A stretch of 37,419 nt of DNA, taken from a virus. The DNA lies in IMG/VR virus record IMGVR_UViG_3300030090_003419, positions 1 through 37,419 of that record. One strand, given 5' to 3'. The translations under genes were made by a program, and so were the position numbers. Positions 13,023 to 20,274 of this stretch are shown in pieces; the stretch's first letter is position 1; every line of letters begins with the position of its first letter. The notes beneath the pieces are model-generated. The model had not been told where the DNA came from. It saw nothing but the letters and a program-made list of their open reading frames with translations, and did not search any database.

Positions 13023-13677
13023 AAATAAACCGGACACGCGGCTTTATTCTATTATGCCCGCGCGAGCTATCCAGGACGACGCGTTGCATAGCACATCTTT
13101 AAGAGTGTTAGGGGCGCTATGTCTCCACGCTAATAAGTATGGCATTTGCTGGCCGAGTCGGGAAACAGTCGGGCGCCATGTAAGCCGTAAGCCGGTGACA
13201 ATTACGCGTCATTATAAGCGCCTTGTCGATGCGGGTTATTTGCGACGGCTACAAGGCCGCAAGTATCCAGTTCCACGCCGACAGCCGGGCAGATGGTACA
13301 CGGCAAGGTTTCAAGTGCTATACGAGGGCGCCGCAACGCCCATGCCGACCTATGAGCAATTCGCCGCACCCAAGCCGTTGGTGGTCGCAGAACTCGACGA
13401 GGCAATCCCGCAAGAGGATAACAATAAAAGTAAGGGGGTTAGGGGGATGAATACACAATCTCTCGCACAAGCATTTTGTGCCGGCGTGGCGGCGGCGTCC
13501 GGCCAGCATCGCATCCTAGACAACCAACTGGATGTTGCGGCGGAACTGGCGGGCAGTGGCGTGGAGCCTGCACAGCTTAGGGAATACGCCGAGCAGATGA
13601 CTGCCGAGCGGTTGGAGCAGGGAAGGTCAGCACCCCAAAATATAAAGCAGGTAGCGAACTGGGCGGGATTATTATGA
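13006..13677 (+). CDS. Replication-initiator-like winged-helix protein
   Basis: 223 residues from ATG 13006; a TTG two codons earlier is possible. It overlaps the previous gene. Residues about 15-75 form a helix-turn-helix of the HTH_36 type found in phage replication proteins: MPARAIQDDALHSTSLRVLGAL, NKYGICWPSRETVGRHVSRK, then PVTITRHYKRLVDAGYLRRLQG. After a variable linker the C-terminal part (about 155-223) is helical, with AQLREYAEQMTAERLEQG and NIKQVANWAGLL, like the helicase-loading end of lambda O-type proteins. It could bind the GGACA array upstream and recruit the primase-helicase. That link is inferred. Confidence 0.7.
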   Translation: MKSHFENKPDTRLYSIMPARAIQDDALHSTSLRVLGALCLHANKYGICWPSRETVGRHVSRKPVTITRHYKRLVDAGYLRRLQGRKYPVPRRQPGRWYTARFQVLYEGAATPMPTYEQFAAPKPLVVAELDEAIPQEDNNKSKGVRGMNTQSLAQAFCAGVAAASGQHRILDNQLDVAAELAGSGVEPAQLREYAEQMTAERLEQGRSAPQNIKQVANWAGLL

Positions 13678-13820
13678 GAGTTGCAAAGCCTATACTAAAA
13701 TATAGAGACTGCAAGCCTTTGAAATCATTGAAAACACGCGGCACCCGCCCCTCTCCCCCCACCCGCCGCGGCTTGTCTAGGGGGGGTTCGCTCAAAATTA
13801 TGCCGAATTTACTGCGATGA
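13674..13820 (+). CDS. Small basic protein in a coupled gap
   Basis: 48 residues from ATG 13674, which overlaps the previous stop by four bases (ATGA), and its stop overlaps the next ATG at 13817 by four bases. That double coupling in an operon of overlapping genes argues for a real gene. The protein is very basic (KPILKYRDCKPLKSLKTRG, then PSPPTRRGLSRGG) and partly low-complexity. Its DNA holds a C-run and a G-run (about 13755-13788) that could pair as a hairpin, so the region may alternatively be a structured spacer. Confidence 0.45.
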   Translation: MRVAKPILKYRDCKPLKSLKTRGTRPSPPTRRGLSRGGSLKIMPNLLR

Positions 13821-14086
13821 CAAAACGCAACGACATACTTGCCGAAGCGCAAGACTTAATTACTGGCGACCGTGCCAAGACGTATGGCGATGCCAAGCTG
13901 AACCATGAGCGTATTGCGGCGATATGGAGTGTTGTTTTGGGACATCCTGTCACGCCGCAACAGGTCGCTTTGTGTATGGCGGGCGTAAAGATAGCGCGAC
14001 TTGCCGAAACCCCTAACCATAAGGACAGCCACACCGATTTAATTGGTTATGCGGCGTTGGCTTGGGAGCTATGCGATGAAAAATAA
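13817..14086 (+). CDS. DUF6378-like conserved phage protein
   Basis: 89 residues, overlapping the previous stop by four bases. The order of motifs ILAEAQDLITGDRAKTYGDAKLNHERIA, then IWSVVLGHPVTPQQVALCM, AGVKIARL, and finally DSHTDLIGYAALAWEL matches a short, helical, conserved phage family (DUF6378 as I recall it). Its role is not established. It resembles MazG-like all-helical folds in its GDR-x-x-x-YG and D-x-x-x-GYAA-x-A motifs, which hints at nucleotide metabolism, but key metal ligands are not certain. Confidence 0.75.
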   Translation: MTKRNDILAEAQDLITGDRAKTYGDAKLNHERIAAIWSVVLGHPVTPQQVALCMAGVKIARLAETPNHKDSHTDLIGYAALAWELCDEK

Positions 14087-14420
14087 GAGGGATAATCAAT
14101 TATTTAAAATTGTTGCCGAGTTTTGGGAGAAGGAAAACCGCGGGCCGACGATACGCGACATTGCTTACATTACCGGGCTTTCGTATCCGGGTGCGGCGTG
14201 GTCGATACGGCGGGCGATACATAACGGGGTTTTGACGCGGGTTCCAGGGCGTCATCGTGATTTGCGGGTAGCTCCAGATTATGGGCGGTGCAATATTTGT
14301 GAGGGTGAGGGCTACATCCCGGTAATGGTGGGGCGCACTAATGGTAGTGGCATGTTTGCGGGTGTTGATGTTCAAGAGTGTTCTGTCTGTGATGGATCGG
14401 GGGTAGGGTCTAATGTCTAA
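14076..14420 (+). CDS. Winged-helix protein with C-terminal zinc-knuckle motif
   Basis: 114 residues from ATG 14076, overlapping the upstream gene by 11 bases; longer readings lack a ribosome site. Residues 6-60 look like a LexA/MarR-type helix-turn-helix (IVAEFWEKENRGPTIRDIAYIT then GLSYPGAAWSIRRAIHNGVL). Residues about 72-112 hold two CxxC pairs, CNICEGEG and CSVCDGSG, like the paired knuckles of DnaJ-type zinc domains. Together they suggest a small DNA-binding regulator or a replication accessory protein. No named family is assigned. Confidence 0.65.
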   Translation: MKNKRDNQLFKIVAEFWEKENRGPTIRDIAYITGLSYPGAAWSIRRAIHNGVLTRVPGRHRDLRVAPDYGRCNICEGEGYIPVMVGRTNGSGMFAGVDVQECSVCDGSGVGSNV

Positions 14421-14628
14421 ACAGTCCCGTAAAATGTCACTGATTGAGGCGTGGTGTAATGCCGGGATTGGTTTGGTCGTGTCGTGGTTGTTTACGTTTT
14501 ATTGCTTGCCGCTGTTTGGCTATGAGCCGTCAGCACATGCGGCATTGTGGATTACGCTCATTTATTTTTTTCTTAGCATGAGTCGCACTTACGTCTTACG
14601 CAGATTGTTTAGCTGGTATGACAAATGA
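14413..14628 (+). CDS. DUF7220-like two-helix membrane protein
   Basis: 71 residues. The motif QSRKMSLIEAWCNAGIGLVVSW, a second membrane segment (AALWITLIYFFLSM) and the ending SRTYVLRRLFSWY match a short phage membrane family (DUF7220 as I recall it: QSR-x-x-S-x-x-E, and RSY-x-x-RR-x-F). Two transmembrane helices are clear. Function is unknown. It overlaps the upstream gene by eight bases and the methyltransferase start by four. Confidence 0.75.
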   Translation: MSKQSRKMSLIEAWCNAGIGLVVSWLFTFYCLPLFGYEPSAHAALWITLIYFFLSMSRTYVLRRLFSWYDK

Positions 14629-15557
14629 AAGTGATCGATTTATTTTCTGGCATTGGAGGATTTTCACTTGGTCTTGAAGCAACCGGAGCTTTTCAAACTG
14701 TCGCCTTCTGTGAACAAGACAAGTTCTGCCAAGCCGTCTTGCGAAAACACTGGCCAGGAATCCCCATCCACCCAGACGTCAAAACCTTCGACTTCGAAGG
14801 AGAGTGCGACGTTATCACCGGCGGCTACCCCTGCCAGCCTTTCAGTACTGCCGGGAAGCAAAAAGGCACAGCGGATAACCGCCACCTCTGGCCGTCAATG
14901 TTTAAAATTATTGCACAAAAAAGACCCTCTTGGGTTATTTGCGAGAATGTTAGTGGTCACGTCACCCTGGGCCTCGACCAGGTGTTATCTGACTTGGAAA
15001 GTGAAGGCTACACCACAAGGCCGTTTGTTATTCCAGCTTGCGCGGTCAATGCCCCGCACAAACGAGATCGCGTCTGGATCATCGCAAGAAAAAATGTGGC
15101 CAACCCCGAAAGCAACCGAAATCAACGAAAGCGTGGAGCAGTGGCAGAAGCGAAGAAAGAAACCTTCCGCAAAAATGATGGGGCCAACTTTGACGGTAGC
15201 GGCAAAGATGTGGCCGACACCTCGAGCCAACGAGCCAGGCAGGACGACAAAAGGCTATGGACGTGGGTTGGCAGAGTTAGTGGAGGGCAAGGAACAGGTG
15301 GAGCAGAAAAGCCTGACAACAGAAGTTATCGACAACATGGGTGGCCGCAAAGCGACAACGGGACAACTGAACAGTGCCTGGGTTTGCCGATTGATGGGCT
15401 TTCCAGATGGCTGGCTGGAGATTGGGAGCGAGGCGTTCCAAGAGTTGTCGAAAAAGAAGAAGGCCGCAAAATGAAATTACAGGCCCTCGGAAATGCAGTT
15501 GTGCCACAGATTGTTGAGCAAATTGGTTTGGCAATTATCGCGGCGGAACGGCAATGA
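14625..15557 (+). CDS. C5-cytosine DNA methyltransferase
   Basis: 310 residues. Motif I is DLFSGIGGFSLG (residues 5-16), motif IV GGYPCQPFS with the catalytic C70, motif VI CENVS (E107), and motif VIII NAPHKRDRVWIIA with R147 and R149. A short variable target-recognition region follows. Motif X is LGNAVVPQIVEQIG near residue 290. All core motifs are present, so it should methylate cytosine C5 and protect phage DNA from restriction or mark it. No matching restriction enzyme is nearby. Between motif I and the end of the variable region the +1 frame is also open for over 260 codons with conserved-looking sequence (see separate entry). Start and stop overlap the neighbours. Confidence 0.92.
   Translation: MKVIDLFSGIGGFSLGLEATGAFQTVAFCEQDKFCQAVLRKHWPGIPIHPDVKTFDFEGECDVITGGYPCQPFSTAGKQKGTADNRHLWPSMFKIIAQKRPSWVICENVSGHVTLGLDQVLSDLESEGYTTRPFVIPACAVNAPHKRDRVWIIARKNVANPESNRNQRKRGAVAEAKKETFRKNDGANFDGSGKDVADTSSQRARQDDKRLWTWVGRVSGGQGTGGAEKPDNRSYRQHGWPQSDNGTTEQCLGLPIDGLSRWLAGDWERGVPRVVEKEEGRKMKLQALGNAVVPQIVEQIGLAIIAAERQ
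14668..15474 (+). CDS. Overlapping +1-frame reading frame within the methyltransferase gene
   Basis: 268 codons from TTG 14668, which has a textbook GGAGGA seven bases upstream (formed by the Gly-Gly codons of motif I); TTG 14653 is an alternative. The product reads like a phage protein I associate with methyltransferase genes. It has ITATSGRQCLKL, then ARMLVVTSPW, STRCYLTWKVKATPQGRLLF, two copies of MWPTP (MWPTPKATE and MWPTPRANE), LTVAAK, and TGQLNSAWVCRLMGFPDGWL, ending ELSKKKKAAK. The last motif resembles the L-N-P-x-W-V-E-W-L-M-G-F-P-x-G-W segment of proteins annotated with phage DNA methylases. Either two proteins are encoded here, or the +1 frame is a relic or by-product. Long +1 frames also occur elsewhere in this genome (inside the integrase), so length alone proves nothing. 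Confidence 0.35.
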   Translation: MVLKQPELFKLSPSVNKTSSAKPSCENTGQESPSTQTSKPSTSKESATLSPAATPASLSVLPGSKKAQRITATSGRQCLKLLHKKDPLGLFARMLVVTSPWASTRCYLTWKVKATPQGRLLFQLARSMPRTNEIASGSSQEKMWPTPKATEINESVEQWQKRRKKPSAKMMGPTLTVAAKMWPTPRANEPGRTTKGYGRGLAELVEGKEQVEQKSLTTEVIDNMGGRKATTGQLNSAWVCRLMGFPDGWLEIGSEAFQELSKKKKAAK

Positions 15558-15940
15558 GTCGTAAACCCATATCAGTGCGCGAGGCACGGGCGGCGTTGGC
15601 TTCTTTGGATGAGGAGAAACGCGAAACGGTGCGTAAAGAATTGGAAGCTATAGGGGCTTCAGAGATCACGGATATTTTAGCCTGGGATAAGTATGGGCGT
15701 GTTGAGTTTAAGGGTTCTGATGATTTGAGTCACGGGGCGCGGAAGGCGGTAAAGCGGGTAAAGGTTACAGCGACACAGCATGGTCAGAATGTAGAAGTTG
15801 AGATGCACGATAAGATATCGGCGTTACGCCTGTTGGCAAAACACCACGGATTATTAGAAGTAAATTCAGATGTAAATCGACCTACTTTAATTGGCATAAA
15901 TTTAAAAGGCCCGGAGGACGATGCCCCATTGGACGAATGA
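15554..15940 (+). CDS. terS: Terminase small subunit
   Basis: 128 residues, starting within the methyltransferase stop (ATGA overlap). The N-terminal helical segment (SVREARAALASLDEEKRETV) and the pattern ASEITDILAWDKYGRVEFKGSDDLSHGARKAVKRVKV, then VEMHDKISALRLLAKHHGLL, are typical of Terminase_2-type small subunits, which recognise pac or cos DNA and load the large subunit. It is shorter than many members and lacks a strong N-terminal HTH. The next gene, an XRE protein, overlaps its end and separates it from the large subunit. Confidence 0.85.
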   Translation: MSRKPISVREARAALASLDEEKRETVRKELEAIGASEITDILAWDKYGRVEFKGSDDLSHGARKAVKRVKVTATQHGQNVEVEMHDKISALRLLAKHHGLLEVNSDVNRPTLIGINLKGPEDDAPLDE

Positions 15941-16145
15941 AACAATTCGAGAGTTACGTCTGGAGAAGAAGTGGAGCCAGTTTACTTTAGCGATTGAAGC
16001 GGAAGTTTCGGAGTCAACGCTTAACGCTATCGAAAAGAATAAACACGGAACGAATATTGAGACAATAGACAAGTTACTTCAAGCATTGGGATATGAACTA
16101 GAGGCGGTTCCGATTACAGGTCATGGCAAGGCGAAACAACGATAG
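15921..16145 (+). CDS. XRE-family helix-turn-helix protein between the terminase genes
   Basis: 74 residues, GGAGG just before ATG 15921. The sequence ETIRELRLEKKWSQFTLAIE, then AEVSESTLNAIEKNKHGTNIETI and DKLLQALGYELEAVP is a full XRE/Cro helix-turn-helix of five helices, with the second half being the usual dimerisation surface. Its ends overlap both terminase genes (20 and 23 bases), so it is part of the packaging operon. It may autoregulate late expression or substitute for the missing HTH of the small terminase. Both are inferred. Confidence 0.85.
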   Translation: MPHWTNETIRELRLEKKWSQFTLAIEAEVSESTLNAIEKNKHGTNIETIDKLLQALGYELEAVPITGHGKAKQR

Positions 16146-17676
16146 ATCATCGCGGCGCAAGCGTCGTGTTGAGGATATGGATACTCTAGGTTCGCTGAAT
16201 CTGGATTTTTCCAAGGCACCAACAACATGGAGATTTTTAGGTGATAATTCTTTCTTTCGTGGACTTATGGGGCCTGTCGGGTCGGGAAAGAGCTATGCGT
16301 GTGCGGCGGAAGTCATGTTGCGAGCGGCGAAACAGCCCCCGTCGCCTAAAGATAATATCCGCTATACGCGCTTTGTGGTGGTGAGGAACAGCTACCCGGA
16401 GCTACGCACAACAACGTTAAAGACCTGGACGGAGTTGTTTCCGGAGAACCAGTGGGGGCCGTTGCGCTGGTCGCCACCGATTACACATCATTTGAAATTG
16501 CCACCGCGTGATGAGGTGCCAGGGCTGGATTGCGAGGTGATTTTTTTGGCGTTGGATCAGCCCAAGGATGTGCGCAAATTACTGTCGCTGGAATTGACGG
16601 GCGGTTGGGTGAATGAGGCACGGGAGTTACCGCTTGCCGTGATCCAGGGGTTGACTCACCGTGTCGGGCGTTACCCAACAAAGGGAAATGGTGGTGCGCC
16701 GTGGCGGGGTATTTGGGCGGATAGCAATCCGATGGACGACGATCATTGGTGGCACAATCTGGCGGAAAAGGAGCCAGTTAAGGGCAAGTATAAGTGGACG
16801 TTTTTTCGTCAGCCCGGAGGCATGATAGAGGCGGGGCCAGATAGTGAGGGAGCTGTTCCCGCGGCTAACCGGTGGTGGGTTCCAAATGATAAAGCGGAGA
16901 ATATAAATAATTTACCCGAGGGGTATTATCACCAACAACTTGGCGGCAAGGATTTAGATTGGATTCAGTGTTATGTCGGTGGCCAATACGTTTTTGTGAA
17001 AGAAGGGCGTCCCGTCTGGACAGAATATGATGATGTAACGATGAGCGTTGAGGGGCTTCAAATTGATGACAGCTTGCCTATCCATGTGGGGCTTGATTTT
17101 GGTTTGACGCCCGCGGCGGTGTTTGGTCAGCGCACTTCGCAGGGAACGTGGAAAATTTTATACGAACTGGTTACGACCGATATGGGGCTGGAGCGTTTCG
17201 GCCAGATGCTTCTTTATGAATTGAATACGCGCTTTAAGGGTTGTGATCCTCTGGTGTGGGGTGATCCGGCTGGTCAAAAGCGCGATGAAATTTTTGAGGT
17301 GACAAGTTTCGATCACCTGAGAACGCTAGGACTTAATGCACGTCCTACGGCAAGTAATGACTTTCAAGTGCGGCGTGAGGCGGGTGCGGCACCAATGACA
17401 CGGCTTATTGCTGGCAAACCTGGACTGCAAGTGGATAGCTTGTGCCGCCGGTTACGCAAAGCCTTGGCTGGCGGATACCATTTTAAGCGTGTGGGTATTT
17501 CGGGCGGCACAGATCGGTTCAGAGATATGCCGAACAAGGACAATAATTCGCACGTTGGAGATGCGTTTGGCTATCTCATGCTTGGAGGCGGAGAGCATCG
17601 AAGGCTGGTGCGCGGATCACTACACGCAAAAGTTACAGAGCCAATACGAGCGTCTATGGATTTTAATGTGCTGTAA
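16123..17676 (+). CDS. terL: Terminase large subunit
   Basis: 517 residues. ATPase: Walker A GPVGSGKS (residues 50-57), a Walker B-like region ending GGWVNEARELP (about 160-170), and a coupling region after it. Nuclease: HVGLDFGLTPAA (about 322-333), PLVWGDPAGQKRDE (about 378-391) and HVGDAFGYLM near 480-490 supply the three acidic positions of the RNase-H-like fold. The enzyme cuts concatemeric DNA and pumps it into the procapsid. The start at ATG 16123 overlaps the XRE gene; a later ATG (16177) is possible. The type of packaging (headful or cohesive end) cannot be read off here. Confidence 0.92.
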   Translation: MARRNNDRSSRRKRRVEDMDTLGSLNLDFSKAPTTWRFLGDNSFFRGLMGPVGSGKSYACAAEVMLRAAKQPPSPKDNIRYTRFVVVRNSYPELRTTTLKTWTELFPENQWGPLRWSPPITHHLKLPPRDEVPGLDCEVIFLALDQPKDVRKLLSLELTGGWVNEARELPLAVIQGLTHRVGRYPTKGNGGAPWRGIWADSNPMDDDHWWHNLAEKEPVKGKYKWTFFRQPGGMIEAGPDSEGAVPAANRWWVPNDKAENINNLPEGYYHQQLGGKDLDWIQCYVGGQYVFVKEGRPVWTEYDDVTMSVEGLQIDDSLPIHVGLDFGLTPAAVFGQRTSQGTWKILYELVTTDMGLERFGQMLLYELNTRFKGCDPLVWGDPAGQKRDEIFEVTSFDHLRTLGLNARPTASNDFQVRREAGAAPMTRLIAGKPGLQVDSLCRRLRKALAGGYHFKRVGISGGTDRFRDMPNKDNNSHVGDAFGYLMLGGGEHRRLVRGSLHAKVTEPIRASMDFNVL

Positions 17677-17680
17677 AAGA

Positions 17681-17738
17681 CCGTGACCCCTGTTAAAGGG
17701 CCACGGAGGAGAGAAGAATGAAAGGAGGTCTTGCGTGA
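17681..17738 (+). promoter_or_regulatory. Hairpin and six-codon leader peptide before the GNAT gene
   Basis: CCGTG (17681-17685) and CACGG (17702-17706) with inner CCCT/AGGG form a hairpin directly after the terminase stop. It is followed by GGAGGAG and, six bases on, an ATG at 17718 opening MKGGLA. The stop of this mini-frame (17736-17738) overlaps the GTG start at 17735. The Lys-Gly-Gly codons AAAGGAGGT themselves form the ribosome site for that GTG. The layout suggests translational coupling of the GNAT gene to a tiny leader. Confidence 0.45.
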
Positions 17739-18355
17739 ATAAAGAAATTATAGCCGATGTGCAACACGTTCTCCCCCGAAATTTCGTTGTCGTTGAATAT
17801 GCCCGCGCACATACGCTTTTACTTAACCACGATTATTTTCAACAGAGAATTATGCGTCATATTCCAGATTATTTGGATCGTTTGGATATGCAAAAAGACA
17901 TGGGTGTCGCGTTAACGCTTTTATATGAGGGGCGTGTTGTTGCATGTTTTGGAATTGCACAAATACTTGGCGGCGTTGGCGAAGCGTGGATGACGCGGGA
18001 TGTAGACTTTCGCAACTATATTAGGGGCGTTGTGCCACTAGCGAAGCGGTTTTTTGTCATTGCTCCCCCCGTAATGCAACTAAAGAGGGTGCAAATGATA
18101 ATAGATTCCCGAAATTTTAAGGGCATCCGTTTTGCAGAATGGCTACAGTTTGAGCATGAAGGAACATTGCGTTGCTTTGGGTTTGGCGATCACGAAATGA
18201 TGGCGAGGATTTATGGGCGGAGTAGTATCGAGCATTACAAGCATATTCAAGGGAGTCAAGCCGGTGAAGCCCGACCCCTCCATTGGAATAGCACAGGCGG
18301 CTCAGGAGAAGCGGCTTGCAAAACAGGAGAAGCGGCAGAGCGAGCGTCAGGCTGA
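17735..18355 (+). CDS. GNAT-family acetyltransferase-like protein
   Basis: 206 residues from GTG 17735 (AAGGAGGT five bases upstream). The GNAT-like core has DMGVALTLLYEGRVVACFGIAQI, the phage-typical GGVGEAWMTRDVD, then VMQLKRVQMIID followed by GIRFAEWLQFEHEGTLRCFGFGDHEMMARIYGR, the usual beta5 and end of the fold. Phages often carry such a gene between terminase and portal, possibly modifying structural or host proteins. After about residue 165 the sequence becomes low-complexity (GSQAGEARPLHWNSTGGSGEAA) and lies in a different frame over the next gene for 143 bp, so its C-terminus may be an extension with no fold of its own. Confidence 0.7.
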   Translation: MNKEIIADVQHVLPRNFVVVEYARAHTLLLNHDYFQQRIMRHIPDYLDRLDMQKDMGVALTLLYEGRVVACFGIAQILGGVGEAWMTRDVDFRNYIRGVVPLAKRFFVIAPPVMQLKRVQMIIDSRNFKGIRFAEWLQFEHEGTLRCFGFGDHEMMARIYGRSSIEHYKHIQGSQAGEARPLHWNSTGGSGEAACKTGEAAERASG

Positions 18356-18473
18356 AGAAGCCAGGCGTATTGGGGCCGCGCGAAAAGCACGGCAAACAGG
18401 CGGCTTGCGGATGCTTCTCTCCAGCGACCGCGAGGACGCAATGCTCGGCCTTGATGACAAATTGGGTAGGTAA
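18213..18473 (+). CDS. Small basic protein before the portal
   Basis: 86 residues from ATG 18213, in a different frame within the last 143 bp of the GNAT gene. The N-terminus (GGVVSSITSIFKG) is followed by a charged helical stretch rich in Lys, Arg, Gln and Glu (RLAKQEKRQSERQAEEARR) and then LLSSDREDAMLGLDDKLGR. The layout resembles small proteins preceding portals in marine podoviruses. No function is known to me. Its stop overlaps the portal ATG. Confidence 0.6.
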   Translation: MGGVVSSITSIFKGVKPVKPDPSIGIAQAAQEKRLAKQEKRQSERQAEEARRIGAARKARQTGGLRMLLSSDREDAMLGLDDKLGR

Positions 18474-20017
18474 TGCCGCTCAAGCCCGAACAAGTAATTA
18501 AACGCGCCGATAAAGCATCTTCGCGCAAAGATCAATGGCGAGGCATTTTTGAGGAGTGCTACGAATTTGCGTTGCCTCAGCGGAATTTATATTCGGGGTA
18601 TTATGACGGCCATGCGCCTGGTCAGTCAAAGATGGATCGTGTCTATGACTCCACGGCCATCAATTCAACACAGCGTTTTGCTAATCGACTGCAAAGCACA
18701 CTGTTCCCGCCTTATCGCCACTGGTGCAGTTTACAGGCAGGTAACGAAATTCCCGAAGAACAGTTTGACGATGTGCAACGTGCTTTAGACATTTACAATG
18801 AAAAGTTTTTTGCGGTGCTACGTCAGACAAATTTTGACTTAGCCATGAGTGAGTTTTTGTTGGATTTAGCGGTGGGAACTGCCGTGATGTTGATCCAGCC
18901 AGGAGATGAAAATACGCCGGTAAGATTTGAGGCGGTTCCACAATTCCTTGTGTCGCTTGAAGAAGGCCCACACGGAAAAATTGATAATGTGTATCGCAAG
19001 CTACGTCTTAAAGCTGAGGCTATTCAACAACAATGGCCCGATGCAGAACTAAACGACACATTAAAAAAACTTGTTGAGGATAAGCCGACCGATGATGTGG
19101 ATTTGTTGGAGGCTACAATTTATCTGCCGAAAGAGGACTACTGGTGCTACCACATTATCAATCCCAAGGATCGGCATGAACTGGTTTACCGGGAAATGGA
19201 CGGCTCGCCCTGGATTGTCAGCCGCTATATGAAAGTGGCCGGTGAAATTTATGGACGCGGGCCTTTACTCACAGCACTTCCAGATATTAAAACACTCAAC
19301 GCCACCAAGCGGATGCTTTTGCAAAACGCGAGTCTCAGCATTAGCGGAATGTTTACTGCCGCGGATGACGGCGTTTTAAATCCACAGACCATTAGTATTG
19401 CTCCAGGTGCCATTATTCCTGTTGCACGAAATGGTGGCCCACAAGGGCCGTCGCTTGCTCCGTTGCCACGTTCCGGAGATTTTAATTTAGCGCAGATTGT
19501 CATTAATGATCTTAGCGTTGCAATTAAAAAAGTGATGCTTGATGACACCTTGCCTCCCGACACTATGTCAGCGCGAAGTGCAACCGAAGTCCAGGCGCGG
19601 ATGCAAGAGTTGGCAAGTAACATGGGCGCCGCGTTTGGGCGTTTGATTACCGAAGCAATGCTTCCGATTGTTGCCCGCACCCTAAAAGTAATGGACATGG
19701 CAAACATTATTGATATGCCTCTTAGGGTTGATGGTCAGCAGGTAAAAGTTGTGCCGATCAGTCCATTGGCAAAAGCACAAAACTCCGAAGAATTAGAAAG
19801 CGTTTTACAGTTTATGCAACTTGCCGGAGGTCTGGGGCAGGGCGGCATGATGGCAATTAACATGGATGAGGCATTAGCGTTTATTGCGGATCGTTTAGGC
19901 GTTCCAATGCGAGTGTTGACAACAGAAGAAGAAAGGGCGGCAATGATGGCGGAAATGGCCGAGGCAATGCAACAACAGCAAGAAGCGGCACCGCCAACTG
20001 ATGCTGAAGCGGCGTGA
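18473..20017 (+). CDS. Portal (head-tail connector) protein, podovirus type
   Basis: 514 residues, about the usual size for T7-type connectors. Recognisable stretches are the start WRGIFEECYEFALPQRN, then SKMDRVYDSTAINSTQRFANRL, LQSTLFPPYRHWCSL, and LLDLAVGTAVMLIQPG. Later come GSPWIVSRYMKVAGEIYGRGPLL and PDTMSARSATEVQARM, all characteristic of the Head-tail_con family. The C-terminus is a Gln/Glu-rich tail (MAEAMQQQQEAAPPTDAEAA), as in related connectors. It forms the dodecameric ring through which DNA is packed and ejected. The start overlaps the upstream stop; the stop overlaps the Bbp19-like gene. Confidence 0.9.
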   Translation: MPLKPEQVIKRADKASSRKDQWRGIFEECYEFALPQRNLYSGYYDGHAPGQSKMDRVYDSTAINSTQRFANRLQSTLFPPYRHWCSLQAGNEIPEEQFDDVQRALDIYNEKFFAVLRQTNFDLAMSEFLLDLAVGTAVMLIQPGDENTPVRFEAVPQFLVSLEEGPHGKIDNVYRKLRLKAEAIQQQWPDAELNDTLKKLVEDKPTDDVDLLEATIYLPKEDYWCYHIINPKDRHELVYREMDGSPWIVSRYMKVAGEIYGRGPLLTALPDIKTLNATKRMLLQNASLSISGMFTAADDGVLNPQTISIAPGAIIPVARNGGPQGPSLAPLPRSGDFNLAQIVINDLSVAIKKVMLDDTLPPDTMSARSATEVQARMQELASNMGAAFGRLITEAMLPIVARTLKVMDMANIIDMPLRVDGQQVKVVPISPLAKAQNSEELESVLQFMQLAGGLGQGGMMAINMDEALAFIADRLGVPMRVLTTEEERAAMMAEMAEAMQQQQEAAPPTDAEAA

Positions 20018-20274
20018 TGAATTGGGATACATTACTTTCACCACCTCCAACTAACATCGAACACGAAATAGACGAAACGGACAAACTTTACGCCCAAGTC
20101 TTTTCGACCCGTGCAGGTAAAAAACTCCTCGCACATTTACGCTCTGTCACAATCGAACAACCGACATGGTATCCGGGCGAGGACGCCAGCCACGGATATG
20201 CGCGTGAGGGGCAAAACAGCCTTATCCGCGAAATAGAACGGCGTTTAGAAAGAGTAAGGAACCAAGATGGCTGA
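20017..20274 (+). CDS. Bbp19-like conserved phage protein
   Basis: 85 residues from ATG 20017 (TGATG overlap with the portal stop); GTG 20014 is possible. The pattern YAQVFSTRAGKKLLAHLRSVT, EQPTWYPGEDASHGYAREGQ and NSLIREIERRLERV matches a short family (Bbp19) I recall next to portal and scaffold genes in BPP-1-like podoviruses. Its role in the virion or assembly is not established. It overlaps the scaffold start by eight bases. Confidence 0.75.
   Translation: MNWDTLLSPPPTNIEHEIDETDKLYAQVFSTRAGKKLLAHLRSVTIEQPTWYPGEDASHGYAREGQNSLIREIERRLERVRNQDG

Noticed and set aside
19249-19707. 152-codon minus-strand frame under the portal gene
   Set aside because: Antisense to a clear portal gene with no motif or ribosome site.
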